DNA of 64,000 nt from Liolophura sinensis (GCF_032854445.1 NC_088306.1:8245924-8309923), one strand, 5' to 3'. Shown: positions 33,376 to 46,010, counted from the first letter of the stretch. Program-made: numbers and translations. Notes: generated by a model not told the origin, from the letters alone.

Positions 33376-33622
33376 TATCTATTTATTTGACTGGTGTTTC
33401 AAGCCAAGAATATTTCACTTTTTCGACGACGACCAGCATTATGGTGGGAGGAAACCGGACAGAGCCCGGGGGAAACCCGTGCCCATCCGCAGGTTGCTGA
33501 CAGACTTTTCCACGTACGGCCTGAGAGGAAGCCATCAGGAGCTGAACTTGAACTCACGGCGTGCGCATTGATGAGAAGCTTCTGGGTCATTACGCTGTGT
33601 TAGCGTGCTAACCAACTAAGCC
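33376..33622 (-). mobile_element. SINE, minus orientation, nearly full length
   Basis: Shares with 46371-46628 two unusual changes: the GTACTC before AAGAATATTTC is lost, and CTTTTTCGACGACGACCAGC replaces the usual form. The two are therefore one insertion that was later duplicated. Confidence 0.9.
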
Positions 33623-33654
33623 TTGTCTTTTGAGTGCTCTCAACAAAACGAAAA

Positions 33655-34689
33655 CTCATGTCATCTTCTTCATTATTACTACATGTAAATTTTGTTCGAA
33701 TTTTCTTAATGGTACGAGTAATGTTTCTATATAAACCACATGAAAATGTTGGAGATCACAAATCCGACAAATGCAGCTGTTTTACAGTTATAAACCTGCT
33801 GACACTTGCCTATTTCTAATATGCAACCTACTAAGTACTCATAATTGCCCGTCTAAACGAGAAGCCTGTGTGTCAAGGCAGTGTTTTGTGGATACCAATG
33901 TTATGTGCACGACTGCCGTCAGTTTCTAAATTTAGCTTGCCACTGTTTACATATGCTGAATTCAGCGCCTGCTGTCTGTCTCTACCTTAGAATATTCCAG
34001 AATGCGCTCAGTTCGGTGCCTGTTTGTTTACATCAAGTGTTCAGGAATTTTCTTATTCTAGACAATTCCACCAGTCTATGTAAGACCTACGAAAGCAGGG
34101 GAGAGAACGGAGAAACGAAGAGAACGGAGAATTATTGAGAGTTTTGGATGCTTTCGCTGTGTATTAATTTAGTAGGCCTTTTGTGTTGAATTTTGGTGTC
34201 TCTGAGCATTTATGCCTGTGTGGTATATATATTGTGGAATATATGCGTCCGTTTTGACTTGATACCGTAAGTACTTTAGTATTTGTATAGATACTGCTAT
34301 CCTTTCTTGTTAAACTTAAGTACTTTAGTATTTGTATAAGTCTTATTATCTGTTCTTGTTAAAGCTAATAAATTGTTGTAAAATAAAATCTGCTGGTTTT
34401 GGTTACTTTTTTGTGCGGCTAAACTGTCGTGTATATCGAACAAGCCATCTCTTTATAATACAGACAGTTTGGGTCGTAACACCAAGTAGAGTATTATGGG
34501 CACATAATTGTTTCAGAAGTCTACTTTATTTCTGTTGCAGTAGAAAAGTATTTGCCGGTGATAGACTGGTTAAAGGTTTAGCAAGTTAGAAATTAACATG
34601 TCTTATGACCAATTTACGACCTCGCTGACCAAAATATGTTAAAACTCGTAAAAAGAGAGCGCGACCTGATACCGTCAAAATTTTGAGCT
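33655..34689 (+). repeat. M3 module, copy 2 (fragmentary) with unassigned middle
   Basis: 33660-33840 match 26210-26370, and 34590-34690 match 26400-26470 (AAAATATGTTAAAACTCGTA). 33850-34585 has no counterpart; it holds a 49-bp-period two-copy repeat (34269 and 34318) and 85-codon frames with no known motif. Confidence 0.5.
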
Positions 34690-35400
34690 GCTTTCCGTAG
34701 TATATAATATGGAACTTTCTGGCGATATCCGATAGAACGTGACATGTTATGGGTCTTCTCTTCAGAGGGGCGCGTCACTTAATCTCGCTGCTAAATTAAA
34801 CCTGCATTGATTGCTCCTTCCAAACTCACTCCTTGTCACGGGAGATGAGGCGGGTATGTTTCTGGCAGGCGGTAACGATCGTCACTGACGTCGTTGCACA
34901 AGTCTCTTGAAACAGAAGCTGCATGAGTGCCAGTTTTTCTCTCACCATTCACTTCTCCGTTCTGATGACACGTTGGCTGATACAACAACCATCACCTTAC
35001 AATATTCCTACACGGACTTGCAGCAGATGATACACGTATTCGGAATCGACTTTTCCCACAGTAATCTACTCCCATAACAAATGATCCGAAATTTCCCGAT
35101 AATGGGATGATCAGGTTTTTGCTTCACTTATACGCAATGCTGGAAACCTTATTAAGCTAGCATGATTCATAATTTGCAATGTTTCTGTCCGTTTTTCAGC
35201 CAGGGTTTTGTTTTTGTTCCAGTGTTAAGAGTTACCAGGTCATTAATCAGAAATGAAGGTCACCCTGCCATTGATTTCAGAACGTATAAAATAATTCTTT
35301 CTGTCATGACACACATTTCCTTTAGCAATGGGTTGCAAAAATCCTTGTTCACATTTTGTCTTCCAGCGCATAATTTTCAATATGTAACAGTACTACAAAA
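34690..35400 (-). repeat. A module, copy 7
   Basis: TTTCTGGCGATATCCGATAG to the AATATGTAACAGTACTACAA end; the A 3' half is missing. About 90 percent identical by eye to copy 9, so one of the youngest pairs. Confidence 0.8.
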
Positions 35401-36030
35401 TGTCGCCATGTGGTCGCAGTTCTCACACCCAAACCTTTGCCTTTTTTTAACCATTGCCGTTTACATGCCATGAAAATGTACATCACACGGCATTACCCAT
35501 TTTTGGGTTTTCAAGTTCAAACAGGTAACTTTAATTGACCCATCTCTCTCGTCTCAGAAACTTTATAAAACTGGCCCACTAAACCGAGGATCTGAAAAAA
35601 CCTTGTGTTGTGAAACAGTGGTCTAACCATTCACAAGCGAAATGTTACTGAACTGGGGCATCATTAACCTTATTTGCTGAAGCAAAGAATACATAAAAAA
35701 CCAACGTGTATCAAGGGATAGGAGATCATAAGAGCTGACAATGGGGCTGATAAACCTTGTACAAATATATGTGTTTAATTTAATCCTGGTGCCTTGGTAA
35801 TACAAAATTGTTCATTATTTCTGTTTTAAAAATTGTAGCCAGTCCCTAGATGTATGTGTTTCCATGTGAGATAATTATTGTTTCTATATCCAGTGTTGCT
35901 TTTTGTCGTAGAGTTTCTGTATTAAGTGTTGATTTTTGTCGTGGAGAAGGAAACACTTCTTAGGGTTTACCAGCTGTAGTGTATGCGCCGTGCCTCATCC
36001 TGAACAAAACGTTCTCAATCTTGAAGTCCT
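35400..36030 (+). repeat. minisatellite remnant plus B module, copy 2
   Basis: AATGTCGCCATGTGGTCGCA and ACCTTTGCC units, then TCTCTCGTCTCAGAAACTTT and the B body to GGAGAAGGAAACACTTCTTA. Confidence 0.75.
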
Positions 36031-36039
36031 TCGATTTTA

Positions 36040-36620
36040 ATAGGGGGATGTTAATCAGAATGCGGCATTTGACAAATGTCGTTTTTTTGTTCAATCTTTG
36101 TAATTTCTAATGGATGGAATGTTAACCCTTAACATATCTGCCAAGTTGATATCAAATGAAAATTAAGATCTAATATAAGGGCTGTTTTTTTTTCCATATG
36201 GCTGCAGATGCCTAAGCCTTTAATTTATACGACTTCTGTCGTGGATTTTTTTGCGATAATATCTTTTACCCCACCTACTCTACAGGGCAAGCAATGAGCT
36301 TTGGGCTAGTGTGGCTAGCCCGAATTTTCTAGCTACAATATATCTTCCCTTTGTGTCAAAAAGCGCAATATTGAAATTTCTGGCAGTATTTAATTGCACC
36401 TGACTTTTTCCAAGTTTTCTCCGCAAAGTGATATGTCGTTTCATATTGCAATCAAAATAATTCTCCATTACGTTGATTGTCCTTCCAAATTCGCTGCTCA
36501 TCACCGCGAATGAGTTGTGTATATTTCTAATAGGTAACGATCTTCCATATTTTTTTTTATTTTTCCTAGTCATTGACGCTGTTGCACGAGTCTTCTTCTA
36601 GCAAAAGCTGCACCAGTGTT
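36040..36620 (-). repeat. A module, copy 8 (truncated)
   Basis: From GGGGGATGTTAATCAGAATG to AAAGCTGCACCAGTGTT, then an abrupt change to E. A 97-codon minus frame (36280-36573) contains YGRSLPIRNI and ARNFNIALFDTKGR, the longest open version of this part of A. Confidence 0.75.
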
Positions 36621-37560
36621 TACTGGACAAAGACCCCCATTAGTTATCCATAGGCGACAATGTTAACGTTCAGCGCTGTACCTCAGTCCCAAACATTCCG
36701 TGGCCAATAATCTTTGGTGCATAACTGCCCCATGCTGTGAGAAAGACGGCATAAAAATCTTGACATAGGTTGACCGCCAAAATCTGGACCTTTCTATGCC
36801 GGAAACTGGGAAGGGTGCCTAGCAACGCCAAGGCGATGTCACTCGCAGCGTCATCACCACCTGTCTCCTTGTGTCCTCTCGCCCAGAATTCAAGCTTCCA
36901 TCATTAAAACTAAAACCTGCCCAAAACTAAGACAATTTCCATCATTTTGATACCAAACATGCACCTGTACGCCAAAAAAGGCAGGCTGGCAGCTAAAAAA
37001 ACTTTACACCCTAAAATACACTGAATTACATTCGTCCCTACCGAAAAACGGAAGTTGTAATGGGGGTCTGTGTCCGATCACACCAGCCAACTTTTATCAT
37101 AATCAATAATTTTTGCACCACGTAATTCTTACTACCTCTCAACCTCACACATACAGTTAGGGCTTGATGCATGCAAAAACATTTGAGTAGGAGAAATTTG
37201 GGTTACCCTTATCTTGGAAATGCGTCTATTTGTCCGCTCTCAATCACGAAGTTCAAAGCTCTGTAGTGCACATACCCTTCAAAATATCTCAACCAGGTCA
37301 AATGTTTTGGAAAGCTGGCATGTATATCTGCAAAAAAAAATGAAAAAATTGCAATAATCGGACAAAGGCCCACATTACAACTTCTGTTTTTACATTTTCG
37401 AATAACAAACATTTAGAAAATTATGGATTTTCAAGAAGATTTTCTTGTTTACAGCGATGTTAAGAAAATAGTTAAAGGCCAAAAGTGTCAAAATATATAT
37501 CAAAAGATCGATAATTTATCTGACACTTCACTTGCAAAATACAGGACATGCCCTTTGGTT
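36620..37560 (-). repeat. E module, copy 2, with an exon-like segment
   Basis: Complement of 9850-10705. The exon-like block lies near 37268-37330 on the minus strand, flanked by a TTTTTTTGCAG acceptor and GTATGTG donor, reading IHASFPKHLTWLRYFEG. Confidence 0.7.
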
Positions 37561-37980
37561 TAAGAAAAGAGTAGTGTCCCTTTTACTTAGTGATTGACAT
37601 GATGAAACCCTTTTAAAAGTAGACCCCCCCCCCAATATCCCCCTCCCCCACATTCCCCACAACCCCCATGGCTCCCATTGGTTGTCTGGATAACTTCAAC
37701 TCACAGTGCAAAAGAATCCCACCACCTGTGTTGTTGCCTCAGACTAAATTAGTACTTTTCACATAACAAACACCAAAGTGTGACACTGGCATTTACAAGA
37801 GATAAATAGAGAGGAGAAATGTGAATTTGCCACTTACAAAAAGAAAGCTACATAGTGCATGCACATTGAACATTCAGACAGTCAGCAAGGCAACCTTCCC
37901 AAGACGTGATGAAGGGACCCAAAAAGTGGGGGAAAAGTTATACTTTTTAACCTATAACAACACAAATGCTCAAATAATCA
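37561..37980. other. no recognised feature apart from a C-rich tract
   Basis: 37623-37660 is mostly C. No repeat match. Confidence 0.4.
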
Positions 37981-38228
37981 GTGAGAAATTACATCCGTAA
38001 TCAGGTTCCACACTGTGTGTTCCTGGGTGAGCATGAGGAATGGCCATTTAAACTGCCCGCGCATATATGAGAGACCTGTGAAGTTTCCCTGGCGGTGGGG
38101 GGGGGGGGGCCATGTGTCATGGCGTAGTACCTAACCAATGACAGGGGTTCTTGAGCAGTTTAAATGGCCATTCCTTATGCCCACCCAGGAACACCCAGTG
38201 TGGAACCTTATTACGGATGTAGTTTCTC
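37981..38228. repeat. long inverted repeat with a G-run loop
   Basis: Left arm 37981-38055 and right arm 38155-38228 pair over about 74 bases with few mismatches. The loop holds a run of about 16 G (38094-38110). Past the right arm a second G run (38231-38246) and a repeat of ATGTGTCATGGCGTAGTACC (38112 and 38260) follow. Confidence 0.85.
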
Positions 38229-38284
38229 CGGGGGGGGGGGGGGGGAATGGGGAGGGGGATGTGTCATGGCGTAGTACCAATGAC

Positions 38285-38671
38285 GGGGACTCTAGGTCGG
38301 CCAAGGGAGTGGAGGACTGCATCCCATTGGTCAGGCCTTTGTGGAAAGCTGAACGGTTAGTGGACCCCACTCACCTAGGTAGATCCCAATTCAATACATG
38401 CATAAACCAGGCAAAGTTCACTAAAGCCATGTTTGAGGGACAAGGTCCAGAGAGGGAAACGAAGAAGAAAGCTCAAAAGGTATTGAACTAGGATGTAAAA
38501 GCCATGTGTAGCTGTTTATTTTCTCAACTTGTGTGTGAGGACATTGGAAACATTAAATAAATTCCAGCTGCCCAGGGAGGTGGATGCCACACTGGGCCAG
38601 ATACAACAACAAAAACTGCTAAAGATGTCGCAGGAACAGCGTACTATGCTCTGGTGGAGAAACAGACACCA
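38285..38671 (+). other. two putative exons, unknown gene
   Basis: A + frame open to 38491 includes LVDPTHLGRSQFNTCINQAK and a lysine-rich end, with AAAAGGTATTG as a possible donor near 38478. A second block 38567-38671 is flanked by AATTCCAG and CACCAGGTGAGG and is open in two frames. It stands between two E copies. Splicing is inferred only from consensus sites. Confidence 0.25.
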
Positions 38672-39119
38672 GGTGAGGCTGAGACTCATTTTCACAAGGG
38701 CGATATTCCAACAGATCACACCTACATGTACGCTAGATACTTGAAACTGATAATTTTTGTTTCATTGCCATACATAATGTGTGAGTGCACATGTAATTTG
38801 TCAGAGGAATGAATACACACATACAATGGTAACTACATGCCTACAGTGTTTTTTTTTAGTTTAAAGAAGAAACTTAACCTTGTCCACTTCCAGCCTATGC
38901 CCTTAGACAGCAGCCAGTGTTACAGCAGAAATGCCTGTTTTTGGTGTTTTGTGAATACAGGATGATTTGATACACATTTACCTAGTGTGTGGTGGCACGC
39001 ATGGGAGGAACCTGACTTGGTTTGTAAATTAAATACATTCTGGCCCTCTCTACTACTCTAGCCAAGTCAATTTATCTGCTGATGTGTTTTTATTCACCTG
39101 TCTGAGGCTGGGCCCTTAT

Positions 39120-39400
39120 AGGTGATGCAAAGGGTGCATAACGATGCCAACGGGATGTCCCTCGCAGCCTCATCACCACCTGTCTCCTTGTATCCTCTCG
39201 CCCAGAATTTCTAACTTTTCACCATTAAAGCTCATACCTGCCCAAAACTAAGGAAATTTCCATCATTTTGATACCAAGCATGCACCTGTACACAAAAAAA
39301 GGCAGGCTGGCAGCAAGAAAAAACTTTAAACCCTAAAATACACAGAATTACATCCTTACCGAAAAACGGAAGTTGTAATGGGGGTCTGTGTCCAGTATAG
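39120..39400 (-). repeat. E module, copy 3 (partial)
   Basis: Matches 36805-37072 closely (CACCACCTGTCTCCTTGT, TTGATACCAAGCATGCACCT) and stops at GGGGGTCTGTGTCC. With copy 2 it brackets the 1.5 kb between them as direct repeats. Confidence 0.85.
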
Positions 39401-39404
39401 TTTT

Positions 39405-41100
39405 TCCTCTCACCATTTAGGTCTTACATGGTTGTACCACCAGTCTCGGATGATGGAAGGTCCACATAATCGCACTGACCTGTCTACCCGCAATGTTCTA
39501 ATATTTATTTATTTATTATTTCTGTTTGATTGGTATTTTACGCCGTACTCAAGAACATTTCACTTATACGACGGCAGTCAGCATTATTGTGCGTGGAAAC
39601 CGGACAGAGCCCAAGGGAAACCCACGATGATCCGCAGGTTGCGAGAAGACATTCCCACTTACGGCCAGAGAGGAAGTCAGCATGAGCTGGACTTGAACCT
39701 GGGTCATTATGTTGCGCTAGCTCGCTAACCAACTGAGCCACGGAGGTCCCCCAATGTTCTGATAAATGACTTCACTTTGTTTATTGCATGTGTTTCATTG
39801 GTGTTGCGTATATAGCAACGGTTAATTTTTTGCTAAGTAAAACGGAAAACCCAATGAAAAAAATTGGTGTTCGCCAGTTACCCAAGAGATATGAATGGTT
39901 CGTGTCGAGATCTGCTTAGTGATGATTATCCCTCATGGGCCACATTTAACGTGGGTTCCCGTGATTTCCATTTTCTCAGACCTGTGTAAAGCGATGGTGT
40001 TACTGCCATACATCGGTCCATTTTGTTCTTGTTTTTTTCCTGGTGGTTAGAGCAGTTTTCCCCTTAGATGTCCTTCAGCTGTATGTCTGAAGGCACCCGA
40101 TGTACCCATAGACTGGCGACTTGTCACAATATCTCGACGACAGAACATTTATTTTGCTTGCAGGGGCCTTGTCACAGAACCTCATTATCCAGAACCACAC
40201 TGTGTTATACAACGACAGAAACACACGCTTGTTCGTCTACGTTGTGTTCCCAGCGATGATTATCTGAAATGTTTCGGCAACTGATCTAAGGCAGGTATGA
40301 ACTCAGCCACAACAGAGACGGCCCGTGGATAGACCGGTTGGACGTTGTTCACAGCAAATCTATTATGGTGAAACGTCTTACCATGGCGAGAGGGTAGTGG
40401 GACGACTAGACAAATCTGTCTATATATAAGCCTTGTTGACAGGTTGAACTTTAATAGACTACTCTCCGAGCTCTGCTTGGCTTGGCGTAACTGTGCTGCA
40501 TAAATACTACCAGCAGCGTACCAGTGGGTCGGAGTGTCAGGCACACGCTGGCAGAACTGTTTCTGGCGAAATAAAATGATCGTAAATCTTTAATCCGATC
40601 AGTATATCGCTTATCATGGAAGAATTCCAGTCTAGCAAAGGTCGCACGTGTCTCTACAGGGCGTCTTATCGTTGTCAACATTTAGATGACCTGCCTTGTG
40701 TGTGTAGGTTATTGTGTAGTTTTAGACGAAGAGACATTCCTTACATTTAAGCAACGTACTGCCTGTGTTTTACACAGATGTATTCAACAGTTTGCATAAA
40801 TCCATGTCCAATCTAAATTTTACGAAGGCTAGTTATATAGAAACAAGCACATAAATATCGCCTGGTTTAAATTTCAAACTGAATGTCGTTAACCTAGATG
40901 ATGACATTCCGAAGTGTTTCAGACCCAATGGAATTCTTTATCATTGGCCTCTGTTTAAGTGCAGCCATTTAAGAAAGGAAATTTTCAGAGATTGCTAAAC
41001 GCAATTACATGAGTTAAACAAAGTTGAAGACGACACTGAACTCACAGTAAAACTCGGAAACAAAATCAAAGACTGTATTGACGCTGGCAGAGAGTTACAT
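39405..41100 (+). repeat. M3 module, copy 3
   Basis: Collinear with 26371-27760. It is interrupted by a SINE and by about 220 bases at 40160-40400 that copy 1 lacks. Confidence 0.7.
39501..39751 (-). mobile_element. full-length SINE, minus orientation, with target-site duplication
   Basis: Tail, central domain and tRNA head (ending GAGCCACGGAGG). CAATGTTCT at 39491-39499 and 39752-39760 is the 9-bp duplication, inside M3. Confidence 0.92.
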
Positions 41101-41399
41101 ACCCAAAACTGAGAACCAAATAAAGAACAAAAATTTAAGACAGCATCAGCGGAAAGGCATACATCAAAAACAACATTTGCATGTTCTTGTTCTCTTCTTT
41201 GTTTAAATTCTCCCCCTTCGTACATTTAATGAGGCCACTAAAATTTCACCCAAAGGCGTATTTCCTTCAATTTGTTAAAGGAAATCAATGACCGCCTGAA
41301 AAGAAGCTGCGACTTCAATGGTTACGTTTGATCCTTTGGGGTGAAAACAACACCTGAAGTGACTGGGCCAACCTATACTTGAATATGTTAGCTTGATGT
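41101..41399. other. linker, no recognised feature
   Basis: Between M3 and the A 3' end; absent from the 27.8-kb unit. Confidence 0.4.
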
Positions 41400-42895
41400 T
41401 TCCTCAAAATACATATATATAAAACAGATGTAATAGCGAGTTTGGATTAGAGACAAAGAGCGAGGAACTGGTCAAAAACTACACGTGGGGGTGTTTCGAG
41501 GTGGAAATAATTATTGTTTAATATTGTCTACATATTCATGACCACTTTCATTTGTGTCGAGGAAAACCGAACAGTCCTAATCCTCGCCCGCTGTGAGTGG
41601 TGGTCGCTGACGTCATAGTGTACAAGACGTGCCCAATATCAAAGTAAAGCGAATTAAACAGAGGGAAAACGTATTAAAAAATACAGTGTCAATGAAGTCC
41701 TCGTCGTGGATTCCTAGTGAGGGATTCCAAGCACGGACGCAAATCTTCGTGTTTAGAAGTGAGTTATGCAAGACGTCTTCATGTGATGAGCTAAGACTCG
41801 TTAATTTTGATCTGCTATTAGCCTTTGGACAGATGGTAATCAGTATTCAGCATTCGATGAGTTTCGTTTTTTCGATGCATGCTTGCAATTTCTAACTGAT
41901 GAAATCTTAACCCTTTCTATGTCTTCAAGGTGCTTAATGCATTGGCCACTCAAGTCCTGCTTAACATACTCTCGTACCATGCCACTCTGCTATCAAGTCT
42001 AAATGAAGATAAAATACGAGGACTATTTTATTATCTTTCAACAGATGTCAAAGTCATCAAATTATCTCACCGGTGGCCTTGACTTGTTTTCTTTATATTA
42101 AATTTCTCAGGATCTCATCTGTCCAATCGGACGGACTTGTTGCAAGATAAACAATGGATTCTGAGAGGGCGGTGCTAGTGCGAACGCTCTGTTTACAATA
42201 GCTTTCCGTTGTATATAATATGGAAGTTTCTCGCGATATCCGATAGAACGTGACATTTTATGCGTTTTCTCTTCAGAGCGGCACGCCCTTTGGTCTCGCT
42301 GCTAAATTAAATCTCTATTGATTGCTCCTTCCAAACCCACTGCTCGTCACGGGAGATGAGGCTGGTATGTTTCTGGCAGGCGGTAAAGATCGTCACTGAC
42401 GCCGTTGCACGAGGCTCTTGAAACAGAAGCTGCATGAGTGCCGGTTTTTCTCTCACCATTCAGTTCTCCGTTCTGATGGCACGTTGGCTGATACAATAAC
42501 CATCACCTTACAATATTCCGACACGGACTTGCAGCAGATGATACACGTATCCGGAATCGACTTTTTCCATAGTAATCTACTCCCATAACAAATGATCCGA
42601 AATTTCCCGATAATGGGATGATCAGGTTTTTGCTTCACCTATACACAGTGCTGGAAAGTTTATCAACCTAACGTGATTCATAATTTGCAATGCATGTGTC
42701 AGTTTTTCAGCCAGGGTTTTGTTTTTCTTCCAATGTTAAGAGTTACCGTGCCATTGATCAGAAATGAAGGTCACCGTGCCATTGTTTTCAGAGCGTATGA
42801 AATAATTCATTCTGTCATGACCCACATCTCCTTTAGCAATGGGCTATCAATAACCTTTGTTCAAGTTTTGTCGTCCAGCGCAACATTTTCAATAT
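41400..42895 (-). repeat. A module, copy 9
   Basis: The longest minus copy. It includes the A 3' end (TTTAATATTGTCTACATATTC) that copies 5 and 7 lack, then the body through AATAACCATCACCTTACAAT. Confidence 0.8.
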
Positions 42896-43530
42896 GTAAC
42901 AGCATTACAAATTGTTGCTATGTTGTGTGAGTTGTCAGGCCCAAAGTGTTGCCTTTGTATAACCATTGCCGTGTACATGCCATGACAAACGTGCGTCACA
43001 CGGCATTGCCCACTTTTGAGGCTTTCAGGTTGAAACAGGTAACTTTAATTGACCCATCTCTCTCCTCTTAGAAACTTTATAAAACTGGCCCATTGAATCG
43101 AGGACTTGAAAAACCTTGTGTTGTGAAGCAGTTGCGGACACCGTCCAAGCTATGCCTTCACGAGCGAAATGCTGCTCAACTCGGGCATCCGTAACCTTAT
43201 TTGCTGAAGCAAGGAATAAATGAAAATCAACGTGAATCAAGAAATAGGAGATCATAACAGCTGACAACGGGGCTGATAAGTCTTGTACAAATATATGTAT
43301 ATAATTTAATCCTGGTGCCCTGGTTATTACCAAATTGTTTATAATTTGTGGATTAAAAATTGTAACCAATCTCTAGATGTTTCCATGTGAGATAATTATT
43401 GTTTCTATATCAAGTGTTGCTTTGATTTTTGTCTTGGAGAAGGAAACACTTCTTTCCTAGGCTTTACCGTCTGTAGTGTATGCCTCATGCGTCATCCTGA
43501 ACAAAATGTTTTCAATCTCAAGGTAATTCG
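42896..43530 (+). repeat. minisatellite remnant plus B module, copy 3
   Basis: GTAACAGCATTACAAATTGT, AAAGTGTTGCCTTTGTATAA, then TCTCCTCTTAGAAACTTTAT and the B body. Very close to copy 2. Confidence 0.75.
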
Positions 43531-43559
43531 ATTTAAACAGGAGGGGGAACAGTAGTAGT

Positions 43560-44010
43560 AGAAACAGTGTTTCTCTCGCATGCGACGTTTTACCTAGTGC
43601 CGAGCTAACGCTGTCTAATTTTATCTGATATTTGTTTTTTGGACACATGTTAATCGGAATGCAGCATTTGACATTTTTTCGTTTTTCGTTCAATGTTTGT
43701 AATTTCTAATGGATAGAATGTTAACTCTGACCCTGTCTGCCACACTATATCAAATGAAAGTTAAGATTTAATAGTAGGGCTTTTTTCATCTGCCTGCCTA
43801 AACCTTTAATTTATACCACTTCTGTCTTGGTTTTGTATTAGTAATTTTAACCGGAGCTACTCTATCTGCTTGCTGCTAAACAATGAGTTCAGGGCTAGTG
43901 GGGTTACCCGAATGTTCTAGGTACAATATATCTTCGCTTTGTGTTAAAAACCACAATATTGAAGTTTCTGGCCGTATTCAATAGCACCTGATTTTTTCCA
44001 GGTTTTTTCT
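43560..44010 (-). repeat. A module, copy 10 (truncated)
   Basis: ACCTAGTGCCGAGCTAACGC to GCACCTGATTTTTTCCAGG, then ends. Confidence 0.7.
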
Positions 44011-44439
44011 TCTACGTTTATCCCTTTTTCAACCAGTGTTTTTTTTTTTTATTTTAATACTGGTGTACAAATTAGAGTCACCGTGTTAGTTTAATGTGAT
44101 AATGGGCTTAAGTTTGTATTTCTGAGTAGGGTGTTGTATTGTAAGCACTTGTAGCAAGACGAACACTCGCATACAGTGGTTTAGCCCTGACGGAAAGGAC
44201 AAGTCTTGTGCTTGTTACAAATTGCTACCTCTCATAGTTTTCAATTTTCCAGCAGTTAGAGTTACACAGCCTGCAACAGAAAGAGCAAGGCAACATAACG
44301 TGGAATAAACTCAAAGCGATTGGCGAGAGGCTGTTACATCTCTGTGCTGCGCCAGTACCACTAGACCACGGAGACACCAGCTCATCAGTTGCAATAATAA
44401 AATACCAGCATGACTTATCACACGAATCATTTGTTGCAA
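44011..44439. other. no recognised feature
   Basis: Includes a 13-T run near 44040. A diverged SINE head may lie at 44330-44395 (GTACCACTAGACCACGGAGA), too weak to call. Confidence 0.35.
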
Positions 44440-45600
44440 AGTGGAAGTAATCAGTGTTTAATATTGTCTCTATGTTGATTGCCGCTTTTATTTGCGTCAT
44501 GGAGAACTGAACAGCCCTTAAGCTTTATCACAGTGATCGGTTATCTCGCTGACGTCATAGATGACGTCACAAGATGTGGTCAATCTCGTAATAACCCAGT
44601 ATGAACAACACTGAGAAAATAAATAAACAATGTCAATGAAATCCTCATCAGGGCTTCTGTGCTTTTCAAGCTAGTCAATGAGGCAGATTCTGAGGAAGGA
44701 CGCTGCTTTTCTTCTTTACAAGACAAACATTTTATAATTTATTTTTATAATTTCTGTGTCTCCAAGACGCCTCATGCAAGGGTTACTCCAGTTCAGCCAA
44801 ACTGACTTTAGTACCGTGACAAACTGCTATCAAACATAAATAAGGATAAAATATCAGGGCTATTTTTTATCTTTTAGCAGATGCAAAAGTCATCAAATTG
44901 TCCCAGTGCTGGCCACCAATCGTTTTTCTTTTATTGATTTTCATCGGATCTCCTCTATCAGATTGGAAAGTCTTCGCGCAAGGTTAACAATGAGTTTTCG
45001 AAGGGCGGCGTCAGCTCGAACGTTCTAGCTACAATACCTCTCTGCTTTGTGCCAAGACAAGGGATATTGACGATTCTCGCTTTATCCGATAAAACGTGAA
45101 ATTTTCTGGAGTCAATGCTAAAAGCGGCAAGCCCTTTGATCTTGTCGCCAAATTAAATTGCCATTAATTCCCCCTGAACTCGCTGCTCGTCACGATGGAT
45201 GAGATGGGTATATTTCAAGGAGGGGTTAAAGATCTTCCATAATTTCTGAACCCATCCCTGTCACTAACGCCGCTGCATAAATCTCCTTGGAAACAAAAGC
45301 TGCACAAATATCGGTTTTCCTCCCCCATTAGGTTCTACGTACTAACGCCTCATAGGCGGTTACAATGACCATCACCTTATATTATCCTGTCCCGAACCTG
45401 CAGCAGATGATATAAGTAATAGACTTTTCTGGCATTAATCTACTGCAAGGACAAATGATCAAAAATTTACCTACAATGTGATGGTAAGACTTTTGATTCA
45501 CAATCCTCGCTGCTGGAATTATCATTAAAGTAGAATGATTTGCAATTCGAAACGTTTGCACCTGATTTTCAACTAATTGTTTCCAATTCAGTCACTGAGC
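44440..45600 (-). repeat. A module, copy 11
   Basis: A 3' end TGTTTAATATTGTCTCTATG, body, AATGACCATCACCTTATATT and CTGGCATTAATCTACTGC. More diverged than copies 7 and 9. Confidence 0.75.
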
Positions 45601-46010
45601 CATTCTTTACATACTGGATGAGCCTTCATTCTTTCTTGTCTGATCTCTGTTCCTTTCCTTAACAGTTCAGGTGTAATTTCAAGCGGACTTTTACATGCAA
45701 CAACAATACAGTCCCACCATCTTGTGACAATTGTCAAGCGTGAAAACGTTGGCTTTCTATGATCATTGTACAAATTGTAGCCAGCTCTGGCAAATGTCAA
45801 TCACAAAACGTTACCATCTTTTGGCAACTGTCTACTGGAACATGTTGCTATCTTTTGGCTATTGTCCACGAGAAAGAGTTGCTATTTTGTGATAGCTGTC
45901 CAGTGCTAAGCGTTAAGCGCCTTGTAAAAACTGTCCATTTCATAGCAGTTCATAACCATTTTTTGGCCATCAATCTCACAAAGCGTTGGAGTTTCACGAC
46001 GCAAGAATTA
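45601..46010 (+). repeat. second minisatellite type, about ten diverged 34-36-bp units
   Basis: Unit approximates CAAAACGTTGCCATCTTTTG plus GCAACTGTCCACTG: see 45806, 45842, 45876 and 45908. Adjacent to A as at 28.8 kb. Confidence 0.65.

Noticed and set aside
35162-42930. Paired frames of 103 and 85 codons (35162-35473, 42673-42930) as a conserved protein
   Set aside because: They align well, but my hand count shows no third-position bias in their differences and the frame is broken in the 28.6-kb copy; it reflects recent duplication of A.
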